Shown piece after piece: positions 22,608 through 33,100 of a DNA stretch of 64,000 nt (its first letter is position 1; each line of letters begins with the position of its first letter). Origin of the DNA: Toxorhynchites rutilus septentrionalis (Eukaryota; Arthropoda; Insecta; Diptera; Culicidae); assembly GCF_029784135.1 (NCBI RefSeq), contig NC_073744.1, positions 101,429,303 through 101,493,302 of the forward strand. Direction: 5' to 3'. The notes beneath the pieces were generated by a model. That model saw only the letters and a list, made by a program, of their open reading frames with translations. It did not search any database and was not told the DNA's origin. Both the position numbers and the translations under genes were made by a program.

Positions 22608-22623
22608 GGCCCTTTTCAGGGCT
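22608..22623 (+). terminator. Histone 3' stem-loop of H3 pseudogene 1
   Basis: GGCCCTTTTCAGGGCT: 6-bp stem (one G-T pair) and TTTC loop, with CAAC before it and CCAAAT after. Position about 25 bp after the H3 stop matches replication-dependent histone mRNAs. Confidence 0.8.
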
Positions 22624-23280
22624 CCAAATTTGATGGATTAGAGTACAGAAAAGTTTTTTACAGGCCGAACTGAAAGGAGCATTTAGCGAAAATCGTGGTT
22701 TCGATAATAATTCGTTACCGATAGGTGCCATGGATATGGATTTCCTAATGAAGAATATGAAATACATGACATGATGTAGTGAATATATCCGAAGAAATCA
22801 CTTTGGTGAAACTGCATTATAAAATTATTTGTGTACGAATGCCGCAATCGATAGTCGACTCTAATTTGCGCTGGGTAATTTCCTCGGAGGACTCGATTCC
22901 TCCTTTGAGCATTAATAATCTCTGGCAAAACGATGTGGTATGAATCACATTATTTGAATGATAGAATGAAGAAGTTTTCTGCCAATTTCCTTCAACCTCC
23001 AAATATCTTTCTCCCGTTTGTCGTTTTCGCGTTCGCTAATCCTTTCTCACAACACCCATTTCTAGTTTGAGAAATTGTTGAGTAAACATTGTTTGCCGGT
23101 GCGCGTAGAGCGGGAATTCCTAAAGATTCATTGCACCTCTAATAAATTGCCGAAAGACGTGGTCTTACGTTGATCGCACTTGATTGAAAAAATCCAAAAC
23201 GAAATGTATTTGTTCGCAGCATTATATGAGTAGAAAGCAAATAATCGCTCGAAAATGACTTGATTTTCGCGATGTGAAAC
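22624..23280 (+). repeat. H3 3'-flank module
   Basis: Sequence from GGATTAGAGTACAG through TTTACAGGCCGAACTGAAAG, CATGGATATGGATTTC and CATGACATGATGTAG. It recurs after other H3 copies (43964-44620, 53424-54090; minus at 36720-37162, 50062-50455, 52250-52681). No coding sequence recognised. Confidence 0.6.
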
Positions 23281-23574
23281 ATTTTCCGTTTTTCATGTTA
23301 TGCATCCAATATTGGATACGAAAACTTCCACTGATGGGGAAAAAAATATTCAGAAGCTTTCCTGTTAATTACGATTGATTGAAAAATAACAAAACCAAAT
23401 GTATTTGGTTGCAGTGTTATAGGGATAGAAAACATTAAAATAAACTCTTTCGCATGAATGTATTTTTCAATTCCCAGGGGAACTGGCAGATTATTTTTCA
23501 GCAACGATGATAGCAACGAGAATTCCGCGCGTGTATGTGTGTGTGTGTGTGTGTGGCGGCTACTCCGATGTTTC
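23281..23574 (-). repeat. Repeat R block (minus) with (TG)n tract
   Basis: One R monomer in reverse orientation: the GCATCCAATATTGGATACG box, CCAAATGTATTTGG, and GGGGAACTGGCAG. It ends at a (TG)n tract at 23536-23562 that joins module M1. Confidence 0.65.
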
Positions 23575-24023
23575 AAGCGGAACCGTGGCATCACTCTCGT
23601 CCTGATGGATTCCCTTTTGGCCTTAGGTGCACAAACAGGCTCTTGGTGACACCGTTCATCAGCGTTTTCATGATAAACGAAATAAGCTTCACAACAACAG
23701 CGACAACATGCTCCAATCGCTGTTCAATCATAACTGAGTGGGTTTACGAGCGGCGCTCGCTTATATACCGATTGGTGATTTCAATAGCCTGTTTTGAAAG
23801 CAATTTTAAGACTATTGAAACAAGTTTTTGGATCAAAAAGTAACAAGTATATGACGCGTAGACATTTTATCTTTCAAATGAAGTGTTTATCATACCATTT
23901 CGTTCAGTTGTTTAAGAGCTATTAACGCTCAAAATCTCGGTCTCCAGCGTAACGCTTTCGTTCTCGAAACTTTGGTTTTACACACCGGTATAGAAATGAA
24001 AGACGTAGTCCTACGTCAAAAAA
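23575..24023 (-). repeat. Module M1, copy 2
   Basis: Reverse-oriented copy of 293-720, including the CCAAT-TATA-Inr promoter (about 23725-23775) and ending GACGTAGTCCTACGTC followed by AAAAAA (24018-24023). It is then joined to CATACGAGTGC sequence. Confidence 0.65.
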
Positions 24024-24117
24024 CATACGAGTGCAGAAGTACCACCGGAAGACCGTGTGAAGGAAACATATTCTAGTTTGCACAAAGGCAAGCGAGTACA
24101 AAAGTACTCGCAGTTTG

Positions 24118-24128
24118 CATTTATTTGC
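24118..24128. repeat. Target site duplication of element B, left
   Basis: CATTTATTTGC (11 bp), repeated at 27378-27388. The unoccupied paralogous site is 45454-45464, where it occurs once in otherwise matching flanks. Confidence 0.9.
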
Positions 24129-24960
24129 CACAATGGTGCTACTGACACTCGACCGCAACGGTTATGTTTTTAGCGCCATTCTAAAAGAGAATAATAACTA
24201 TAGAAGTTTTCTCATACAACCAGATGCAAAGCTTTTTTCAAAGCTAATTTCGGTCCTAAATATAGCGTTTTTTTCAGCAACAGTTGTCCGGATACCAGGA
24301 AAGGAGGAGGCAGCCGAGAAGCCCCCAACGGCCATTCAGGAAGTTGGTTCGGTCGGATTGGCCACTTTGACCGGCAGTTTTCACTGCCCCTTGCGTGTCC
24401 CGCTGTTTGCGCCCGTCTCATCAGCAACGTTTTTCCTGCCAGTGACGCGCGATTTTGGCGCAATTTCTACTCATCAATCATCAGCAGCTCAGGAGGTGTG
24501 AAAAGAGGTTTTCTTCGCTTCGTCGCTTCGAACCGCTGCGGCGATTGCCCTGCCGTCGGCGGTATCCGGTCCCTTCCCCGCTACCCCACTACCATTTGGT
24601 GGTGTATTAGGAGTGGTTCTTCAACACGATCGGTGAGTGACCAAACCTTTCTTAATACCAGGAGTTAGTGAGAGATAGGACGCCCAAAGGGTATAGGTTA
24701 AAAATTTTTTTACTACATATCCCAAATTATTTTAATTTAACAGACATTTAAAAGTGATTTTTTCCAAGTGTTTTTAAAAACAGTGTTTTTCCGCCAAGTG
24801 ATTTCGGTGTTTGTTCTTGTAACTGCGTTGGCATTGTCCCCCGCCGTTACTGTCCTCCGCCGTTTTCGTCCCCCGTCGCACGTCGTATAGTCTACTTTGG
24901 TTAGTGAATATTTTACGACTTTTTCGCCGGCTACACCTGGGGTGTAGCTAGGCAACAAAA

Positions 24961-26397
24961 ATGGCTTCCAGTAGTTCCGGACCTCCAGGAGGCCGGGCTA
25001 CAAACCGTTACCGTGGAAGACCAACCCAAAGGACCACTCCATTTTGGGCTGACCCACTGAGTGGTGATCTTGAAATTCTTCTATTACGGGCCACAGGGGA
25101 AGATACCCTCCCCTCGAACCCCTTTCTTGTAAGCAAGACAGTTGCCAAGGCAGGATCCTTAGAAAGTGCAAGACCACAACGTGACGATAAAAACCGAATT
25201 CAATATGTACTCTCAGTAAGAGAAAAGGATGTTATCGATAATTTACTTTCAATTAACAAGCTAATTGATGACACCCCAATAGAAATTATTCACCATCCGA
25301 CTCTAAATCAACGCAAATGCGTTGTCACCTGTCGTGAAGTTCTAGATTTAAAGGAAGACGAATTGTTAAAAGAACTAGCCGATCAAAAAGTGATCGAGGT
25401 AAAGCGTATCACCAGGAAAGAAAATGATTCAATTATAGCCACACCAACATTAATTCTGACCATTCGTGGAACTGTTGTTCCTGAATATATAAATTTTGGA
25501 TTTCTTCGAGCAGGGACTAGGAATTATTATCCAAACCCCATGCAATGTTTTAAGTGTTACCGCTTTGGGCACACAACAAAACGGTGCAGACGAAATACTC
25601 CACTCTGCAAAAACTGTGGAAAAGACCACAAAATAAATATTTCCGGAAAAAAAATTTGTAAATCCCCTGAATTTTGCGTCAACTGTAAGGGTGATCATAC
25701 CTCATCCAACAGGACGTGCCCAATATGGGTAAGAGAAAACAACATAACCAGAATAAGAGTAGATGAGGGAATATCTCACAACGAAGCTAGGAAAAAGTAT
25801 GACCTCCAGAACAATGGAATAACCTATTCCAGTGTGCTGCAGGACAGACTTAATACCATTCAAACAACAGTAGATGGCTGCACTCAATGCAAATGCCAAT
25901 GTAATTCCGCTAGACCCAATCAGGATAATAGCCAATCCATTACTTCAGGCAATGAAACGGAAAGCTCGATAGATGAATCTGAAGAAGATTCCGAAGAATC
26001 AGAAGAAGAAGAAATGGAGGAACCAAAGAATATAGAATCTGAAGAGGATAGATAGGACATGCAAACCGAAGAGGAATCAGATAATCCAATGGAATACATT
26101 GAAATTAGGAATAAAAATAAAAGGAAAATCTCGAACAAAGGAATATCTTCTGAAGAACATAAGTCTTCTGATGAGGAAAATAAGCAAACCAAAGAAGTCC
26201 AACGGAAACGGACAAGGAACGAACAAACAAATCAAATAAATGAAAGAAACAACACACACACACCAACAATAAACACCCACATAACAACAATCAACAATCA
26301 CATGCTAACACTCTACACCACTCCACTCCAAATAAAAATAACACTAACACAAATAACACACACACACCAGGAAAGTTTCCAGCCCTCCAAAGGGTAA
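24961..26397 (+). pseudogene. ORF1 (gag-like zinc-knuckle protein) of element B, one in-frame TAG
   Basis: MASSSSGPPGGRATNRYRG start. Collinear with the ORF1 of copy C but clearly divergent, so a separate subfamily. The HPTLNQRKCVV motif is followed by CFKCYRFGHTTKRC (CX2CX4HX4C) and two more Cys-His clusters (CKNCGKDH, CVNCKGDHTSSNRTC). An acidic Ser/Glu tail follows. A TAG at 26053-26055 ends the first 364 codons. The frame then stays open, still homologous (SDNPMEYIEI, NKRKIS), to a TAA at 26395-26397, about the full family length. A single stop suggests recent decay or readthrough. Confidence 0.85.
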
Positions 26398-26494
26398 TAA
26401 TAAAAACAAATAAATTATTCCTTCTATTACATAATTTTAACCTTTGATCTGCAGCATTTTTATATCAATCAACATTATTTTAGTTAAACCGAAC
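26398..26494 (+). other. AT-rich spacer between ORF1 and hairpin array
   Basis: No coding sequence; leads into the first hairpin. Confidence 0.5.
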
Positions 26495-26870
26495 GGCCCG
26501 GAGTTGCCGTCCACCTTATTTTTGAAGGAGGTAGGATGGACGGCGGCTCCAGCCCTCGATCTCTTGATACTATTTACCATACTTTTCATAAAATAATTCA
26601 TAAATCGAAAGACCTGGAGCCACCTTCCGCCTTATTCAAGGAGGGATGGGACGGAGGGCGGTCTCCAGGCTTTCACTTATTCATATTATATTTAATCGGA
26701 TTATTTCTTTAAATAACTTTCATAATCGTAGGACCGGAAACCGACTCTCACCTTATTTTGGAGATGGTAGGGTGAGCGGCGGTTCCTAGTCTAATATTAT
26801 ATTTTCTCTAAAGGCCGGGAGTTGTCCTCCATTTCACTCAGTGGGATTGATGGCGAAGACTCACGGTGGA
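26495..26870 (+). repeat. Array of four related hairpins replacing ORF2 in element B
   Basis: Hairpin 1: arms 26495-26518 and 26532-26555, about 24 bp with G-U pairs and few mismatches. Hairpin 2: 26608-26673. Hairpin 3: 26729-26792. Hairpin 4: about 26812-26866, weaker. Units start 113 and 121 bp apart for the first three. Hairpins 1-3 share CCTTATT at the loop side. The 5' arms resemble each other (CCGGAGTTGCCGTCC, CCTGGAGCCACC, CCGGAAACCGAC), as do the AT-rich linkers (TAATCG/AAATCG). Compensating differences keep each stem paired. It looks like a structured RNA domain; function unknown. Confidence 0.75.
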
Positions 26871-27021
26871 ACACATATTAATCACATGCCCTAAATTTAA
26901 TGCTTCAAGAATAAAGTTTCAGGTTGCAGACACCATAAGGACAGCACTATCGGACGACGCCGTCGAGCAAAAAAGGACCATCGAGTTCCTAAAGGATACA
27001 GGTTTATTCGATCAGATCTAA
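26851..27021 (+). pseudogene. ORF2 C-terminal remnant (56 codons) in element B
   Basis: WRRLTVEHILITCP continues to TIEFLKDTGLFDQI and TAA at 27019-27021, matching the final residues of copy C ORF2 (LTVEHLLINCPVF to FLKDTGLFDKI). The last His and Cys of the C-terminal knuckle are kept, but all catalytic domains are gone. There is no start codon; retention may reflect a need for the RNA sequence rather than the protein. Confidence 0.8.
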
Positions 27022-27377
27022 TGTCAAATTACTAAATCTACCTATACTGATAAAACTACGTTTGTTTTCTCTTCTAATTTCAGCAAAAGATGAGCAGGTT
27101 TTTTACGCCCTTTTTAGAAGCGAGCTCGTCAAGCACACTAAAAGGGGCTTTTTCCCTGCTCCATTTGTTTGGTTGTGTTTTTGGCCCCAGAGCCGTGTAG
27201 GGTGCGGCGTTACGACATACATCCATAGCGGTTACTAGGACTGAGTCGAGCGAGAATAACGAATTTTGCAATAGTTTTTCTTAGTTTTCCTTCAGTTAAA
27301 TTTCCCGCCCTCAAGGGCAAGAGACGAATGAACTCTCAGAGTTTAAAGTCTCTCTAATTCATTACCATTACCATTAC
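27022..27377 (+). other. Element B 3' UTR with terminal hairpin and short-repeat tail
   Basis: Shares GCAAAAGATGAGCAGG, GGCCCCAGAGCCGTGTAGG and CCTCAAGGGCAAGAGACG with A, C and D. Near the end AGAGAC...GTCTCT encloses AACTCT...AGAGTT, a nested stem. The tail is ATTACC repeats (27360-27377), unlike the TTCC repeats of C and D. Confidence 0.75.
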
Positions 27378-27394
27378 CATTTATTTGCAGAGCC

Positions 27395-27964
27395 GATTTC
27401 CCCTGACATCTTGGTTTTGAAGTCTGTGTTAGGCAAACACATTTCAGTCGGAACAAAAATGCCCCCGACTTGCATGAATTTGTAATGCCAATTTCCTCAG
27501 ACACCTTGGTTCTAAAGTCTGTGTTAGGGAAACACATTACAGTCGGAACAAAAATACCCCCGACTTTCATGTATTTGCAATGCCGATCTCTCCAACGCTG
27601 CTTGGTTTTGAAGTCTGTGTTAGGGAACATATTTCGGTGAGAACAAAAGCCCCCATACTTTCACGTATTTGCAATGCCGATTTCCCCGAGGCTACTTGGT
27701 TTTGATGGCTGTGTTAGGGAAACCGTAGATCGGGCCAATCAAAATGAGGCAGTAAGGGCGTTTAGATAACGCTTAACATTTTACAGTTATTCAATTGCGA
27801 TAGAAGCGTAGAAATATTCCCTATCAATTGATGCAAACATCTTTCTGATCCAGTAAGAAATGTTCGAGTTATAAGCATTCGGAATCTTTCATTTTTTCCT
27901 GCATGTTCTGTGTTTAGGTTTTCATTTTACCCCCATATACTCCGGTTAGACGTAGTCCCACGTC
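27395..27964 (-). repeat. 95-bp repeats joined to a solo inverted-repeat arm
   Basis: Four reverse-oriented 95-bp-type units (to about 27735), each with ACACATTTCAGTCGGAAC-like boxes. They are followed by an arm of the large inverted repeat that ends GGTTAGACGTAGTCCCACGTC. Identical arrangement at 45467-46040. Confidence 0.7.
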
Positions 27965-27971
27965 AAAAAAA

Positions 27972-28135
27972 CAGGAAGTGGGTTATATCTATGGTATAAC
28001 CGCAAGGGTGACGTAGGACTATCGTTGATTTAGAGATCATTTGTTTGAAGTTGAATCTAAATCCATCCTGAATGAATGAATAAATAAATATTTGGGTGAC
28101 TTCAAAAACGAGAGTGTTACGTTGGAGACTCAAGG
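27972..28135 (+). repeat. Module N, copy 1
   Basis: Starts CAGGAAGTGGGTTATATC directly after seven A (27965-27971), includes GGTGACGTAGGACTATCG, and runs to the GCATCCAATATTGG box. Other copies begin at 46048, 48299, 50461, 56114 and 61117, each after a run of 5-9 A but each with a different left neighbour (46048 is the duplicate of this one). Confidence 0.75.
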
Positions 28136-29260
28136 TTTTATGCATCCAATATTGGATACAAAAAACCTTGTTCTGAAGAATAATCTTCAGAAGCTTTCCT
28201 GCTAACTGCACTTGATTGACAAATCACAAAACCAAATGTATGTGGTCGCAGTATTATATGGATAGAAAACATTAAAATAAACTCGCTTGAATGTAATTTT
28301 CAATTCCAAGGGGAACTGGCAGATTATTTTTCAGCAATGATCATTTCTTTCCAGGTTTCCTCTCGATAACCAGCAAACGAAAAGAGTTGCGCGCGTGTAT
28401 GTGTGTGTGTGGCGGCTGCTTCTATGTCTTCCCGAGGAACCGTATTTCGATGCTGATACTCTCTTGGTCACGAGAGTATCAGCATCGTCTTTTCTGCGCT
28501 CCCTCACAGTTAAAACAAACTGATTGCATTTCAGGTCAGGTCAGGCCAGGTAATGAATCCCTCGATCCCTCGCCGTTCAGCTCGTTCAGTAACGATGTTG
28601 TCTTGTCGATGTTCTCAGGCGTCGTGCACAAATTACGTAACGCTAAAAATCCGAATTTTGAACCACCTCTCCCCCCCCCTTTCGTAACGCAATTTCCTAT
28701 CTCTAATAAACAGAAAGTAACGCAACATCTACCCCCTCCCCCCTTATCGTGTTACGTAATTTGTGCACGACGCCTCACGAAAAATGAATCGGTTTCACCA
28801 CCAGAATATCATTTCAGTATGCTTTTCGTGCGTGATTGAATCGAGAGAAGGTGTGGTTTACGATGGCAATTTGGAAGGCAAACTAGAGGAGAATGAACTC
28901 TCTGAGTATGAAAATTTCGGCGGCTGAGCAATAATCGATTGAAAATTATATAATTTTCGCGATACGAAACATTTTCCGTTTTTCATGTTATGCATCCAAT
29001 ATTGAATACGAAAATATCCTACTGATGGGAAAGAAGAATCTTCAGAAGCTTTCCAGCTAATTACACTTGATTGAAAAATTACGACATCAAATGTATTTGG
29101 TCGCTGTGTTCGCCATATAATTAGAAAACATTAAAAATAAACTCTTTCGCATGGATGTATTCTTCAATTCCCAGGGAACTGGCAGATTATTTTTCAGCAA
29201 CGATTAGATCTTTCCGGAATTTTCTCGATGCTGTATGGCATCCAAACGAAAATTCTCGTT
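28136..29260 (-). repeat. Repeat R block (minus), S1 copy
   Basis: Two R parts around a longer middle section (GACAAGACAAC box, (TG)n near 28398). Interrupted by the TCA-type MITE at 28618-28774. Same order as in each 2.2-kb unit. Confidence 0.65.
28618..28774. mobile_element. Fold-back MITE with TCA target duplication, copy 1
   Basis: Begins GGCGTCGTGCACAAATTACG and ends in its reverse complement. C-rich centre. TCA at 28615-28617 and 28775-28777. The empty site (TGTCCTCACGAAAAATG) is seen in the R array at about 57007-57023. Hence a discrete 157-bp insertion. Confidence 0.85.
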
Positions 29261-29310
29261 TCAGTTTGGCCTGCAAAAAACTTTTCTAAAATCTAATCCA
29301 TCAAATTTGG

Positions 29311-29708
29311 AGCCCTGAAAAGGGCCGATGATTATATGCTAAGCTAATATAGCACCCTCTCCTTGGATTCGATGGGCCAGCTGAATGTCCTTGGGCATGA
29401 TGTGACGCGTTTTGCGTGGATAGCACACAAATTTGTATCTTCGAATAAGCCTCCTGCAGCGTCATAACCGCGGAACTTTGGAAGCGCAAGTCGGTTTTGA
29501 AGTCCTGAGCAATTCCACGATCCAAAAGCTGCAAAGGTAGCTTGCGGATCAGCAATTCGGTCGACTTCCGATAGCGATGAATTTCACGCAAAGTTCCCGG
29601 TCGATAGCGATGTGGCTTCTTCACCTATCCTGCGGCTGGTGCGCTTATCCGAGCTGCTTTCGTGTGCCTTACCATAGAAAGACTAACTAGCTATCTGCTT
29701 GGTTCCAA
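29311..29708 (-). pseudogene. Histone H3 pseudogene 2 with stem-loop
   Basis: Stem-loop GGCCCTTTTCAGGGCT (minus) at 29311-29326. The coding relic at 29351-29708 retains [41 protein letters not shown] and LQEA, then shifts frame and keeps [14 protein letters not shown]. Better preserved in the FQSSAV region than pseudogene 1. Copy C is inserted in its 5' flank. Confidence 0.85.
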
Positions 29709-29747
29709 ACAAACGAGTCGTCACGGTGCGAGAGTAGAGTAAGAAAT

Positions 29748-29758
29748 GAACGAAAGCA
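29748..29758. repeat. Target site duplication of copy C, left
   Basis: GAACGAAAGCA, repeated at 36144-36154. The unoccupied version is at 47825-47835 in S2. Confidence 0.9.
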
Positions 29759-30122
29759 GGAAGGAAGGAAGGTATTGAATTAGAGAGACTTTAAACTCTG
29801 AGAGTTCATTCGTCTCTTGCCCTTGAGGGCGGGAAATTTAACTAAAGGAAAACTAAGAAAAACTATTGCAAAATTCGTTATTCTCGCTCGACTCAGTCCT
29901 AGTAACCGCTATGGATGTATGTCATATGTCGTATCGCCGCACCCTACACGGCTCTGGGGCCAAAAACACATCCAAACAAATGGAGCAGGGAAAAAGCCCC
30001 TTTTAGTGTGCTTGACGAGCTCGCTTCTAAAAAGGGCGTAAAAACCTGCTCATCTTTTGCTGAAAATAAAAGAACAGAAAAGGAAAATACTTTTAATGTG
30101 TATTCATTTCGATATTATATTA

Positions 30123-33100
30123 TTAAATTTTGTCGAATAAACCTGTATCCTTTAAGAATTTTATGGTCCGGTCCTCTTCGATGTCGTCTCTTGCTAATGC
30201 AGTTCTGATGCTGTCTCCAACCTGAAATTTTGTTCTAGAGATGTTAAAAACTGGGCAATTGATTAACAAATGCTCTACTGTGAGCCTTACATTGCACCAT
30301 GTGCAGCGCGGTTGATTTGCGATCAAGAAATTATGTGTTAAGAGAGTATGCCCGATACGCAAGCGTGTCAGGCATACTTGAATGGGGCGCTTAGTACTGT
30401 CCATCCAAGGATGGGTGGTATTCTTTATCTTTCTTAGAAAGAAGTCATTAGAGGTGTTCCAATTTATATCCCAACACGATCGTAGGTTGTTATCAACCCA
30501 TCTGATGATGTCTTCGGACGGGGGGATATCAGTCCATAGTTCAGAATTTCTTCCCTCTTTGGCAAGACGATCAGCTAATTCATTTCCTTGAATTCCGCAG
30601 TGTCCCGGGATCCAACAGAAAACGATGTCCTTTCCCTTGATTCCAGCTTCAATGCTTTGGGTCCAGGGGTGCTTATTTTCGCCACTCTGGAGTGCAAGCA
30701 GGGAGCTGTAGGAATCGGAGAAAATCACCGTTTTCGTGTTATCATCACATAGTGATATCGCAACGAGGAGGGCAGCTGTTTCTGCTGAGAAAATTGAACA
30801 AATGGATGGTAATTGGAATTTTATCTGAGCATTGTCGGAAAATATTCCAAATCCTACTTTATCACCATCAACAGATCCATCTGTGAAGATTTTGCGATGG
30901 AAGGGGAACTGTTTATGTATGTGATTGTTGAAGATAGCTGTGACTATACTGTTGGCTTCACCAGCTCTAACAGAGTTTTTAATAGTCCAGTCAAATTTTG
31001 GTCCTTGGTCGTACCATGGTCGAGGGCCTTCTCTAGTTAGAGGAGCGGCTCCCGGGAGAGTGATATTGCAAATGTCTTGAAGCCATTTGCTAGCTCTCGT
31101 GGTGGTTGATGTGAGATTTGGATATTTCTGTGAGATTCGGATGGCTCGATTGGCCAAGGCTCTGGTGATGAACATTTCGAAGGGAACTTGGCCAGCCTCC
31201 ACAAGCAAAGCTTTTATTGGGCTGGACTTACAGGCTCCTGAGGCATATCTGATTACGCTATGGTAGCAAGGTTTTAAATGATCAATTGATTTCCAGGATG
31301 CACTGCTGAAGAGTTCAATCCCGTATAGCATTTTTGTGAAGACGATACTTCTACCGATTTTATAAATGGTTTTACGCGCGCTTAAGCGGCTGCGACCACT
31401 TATTACCATCGTTAACCGGATACGGCTTTTGATATCTGCTTTTGTCTTTTTGATGTGGTCTGTGAATGAAAGATTTTTATCTATTGTAACACCTAGAATT
31501 CGAGCTGATTTAACTCGTTTCACAAGTGCACCATTAATTTTGCATGGTTTGAATTTTTTCTTGTGACCTTTTAGACTGCAGCAATGAAGTATATTGGATT
31601 TTTGTGCTGAAATTTTGAAACCAATTGAATCTGCCCAGCTGCTGATAGCAGAGATTCCTATCTGGAGTCTTCTGCGTGCAAGTTCAGTGAATGATGCTCG
31701 GGCCATAAGCAGTATATCGTCAGCATATGCCAGTATTTCGATGTTTGGTGGAATAACATCGAAAACTGATTGCATTGCTATTAGGAAGAGAGTTGCCGAA
31801 AGAACAGAGCCCTGTGGTACTCCGTTTTCTTGAACTCGGCTTTCAGATATTGACCCTCCGAAGAAAACTTGAAAACTTCGGTTGAGGAGGAAACTTTGAA
31901 TGATTTCGAAGAGGTAACCTTCGAATCCCCATTGGTGGAGTTGATCTATGATATTATGCTTCCAGGTGGTATCGAATGCTTTGGAAAGATCAAGCAAAGC
32001 AAGTTCATTGTGTTGTCTCTTCTGTGTGGAGTCATGAAGAAATTGGTTGAGATGGCAGAAATATGTACTTGTGCCTTTTCCTCGACGGTAAGCATGTTGT
32101 CTGGGGTCTAGTAGTTGTTGTTCTTCGAGGGTTGTTATCAGTCTTCGGTTAATCATCCTTTCAAAAAGTTTCCCTAAGCAGCTGAGGAGCGTGATAGGGC
32201 GATAGCTATTCACATCACGTTTGTCCTCTTTTGCTTTGGGGATCGGGATTACCATGCCAGCTTTCCATGAATCTGGAAAGTATCTGTTTGTCCAGCACTC
32301 GTTGAAAATCTGCAAAAGCAGGGTTTTCGCATGGTGGGGCAGGTGTCTTATCATCGGGTATTCGATATTATCCGGGCCGGCTGACTTACCTTTGGACCTT
32401 TTAAGGGCCCAGAGCAGCTCGTCCATGGAGAAAGGTTTGTTGTATTCGTGCTGTTGACCTGTAGCAGAGGGAAACACTTCTAGTTCTGCTTTGGCTTTGA
32501 TATTCTTAAAGGCATTGGTGTAATTCGAAGTGGATGAAGATTTGGCGAAATGATCTGCCAGATGTTCGGCTATGGTACCAGGGTCTTCAGTAGTAATACC
32601 GTTGATCTCAATGGAATAGCAGTTAGAAGCTTTCTTGCCACTGAGAGCGTTGACCTTGTTCCATAGTTCTTTTGAAGATGTTGAAGGATTAAATTCATCA
32701 AGAAATTCAGTCCAGCTTTGGGTTTTTGCTTCGGCTATTGCTTTTCTGGCATTAGCTCTAGCTTCCTGAAAATTGGATAAAGCAATCCTTTTGCTGTTGT
32801 TTCCATCTGGAAGACGTCTGAGAAGACGAAGCAGTTTTCTTCTTTTTTTGATGGCAAGTGCTACTTCGTTATTCCACCAGGGGACAGCCTTACGACCGGG
32901 GTTCCCACTTGTTCTGTAGATATTTACTTCTGCAGCGGAGAGAATGGCTTGAGTAAAGTCATCAACAGAGTAGCTTATGTGTGCTTGAAGTAAGCTGTCA
33001 ATTGTAGATTCGAAGCCTTCCCAGTTGGCTGATTGGTATTTCCATTTTCTGCGAAGTGTAATATTGGGATTCCTTGTTAATGTTCTGATGTGAATTGGGA

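Larger units (their letters stand above)
24129..27377 (+). mobile_element. Non-autonomous I-clade-derived element B: 5' UTR, ORF1, hairpin array, ORF2 tail, 3' UTR
   Basis: 3249 bp bounded by perfect 11-bp target duplications. The 5' UTR (24129-24960) is clearly related to that of copies A, C and D. ORF1 follows at 24961. Instead of ORF2 there is a block of about 450 bp with four hairpins (26495-26870), then only the last 56 codons of ORF2 (26851-27021) and the shared 3' UTR with terminal hairpin and a (CATTAC)n-like tail. Clean ends and the empty site in S2 show it moved as this compact unit, presumably using RT in trans. I do not recognise it as a described family. Confidence 0.85.

Noticed and set aside
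22319..22633. Functional histone H3 variant gene
   Set aside because: Missing N-terminus, in-frame stops in the tail, deletions in the helices and a frame change before the C-terminal part; the same defects recur in repeat copies.
23536..23843. Small proteins starting MCVCVCV or containing THTHTHT
   Set aside because: They are translations of (TG)n/(CA)n tracts that vary in length among repeat copies.
24961..26397. Viral gag integration
   Set aside because: The zinc-knuckle protein has the ORF1 motifs of I-clade elements, and the flanking UTRs and tail match non-LTR copies in the same window.
30382..32457. Open frames antisense to ORF2 in copy C (and the equivalent ones in A and D)
   Set aside because: They follow the codon phase of the sense ORF, lack any recognisable motif, and are explained as shadows of a conserved coding strand.
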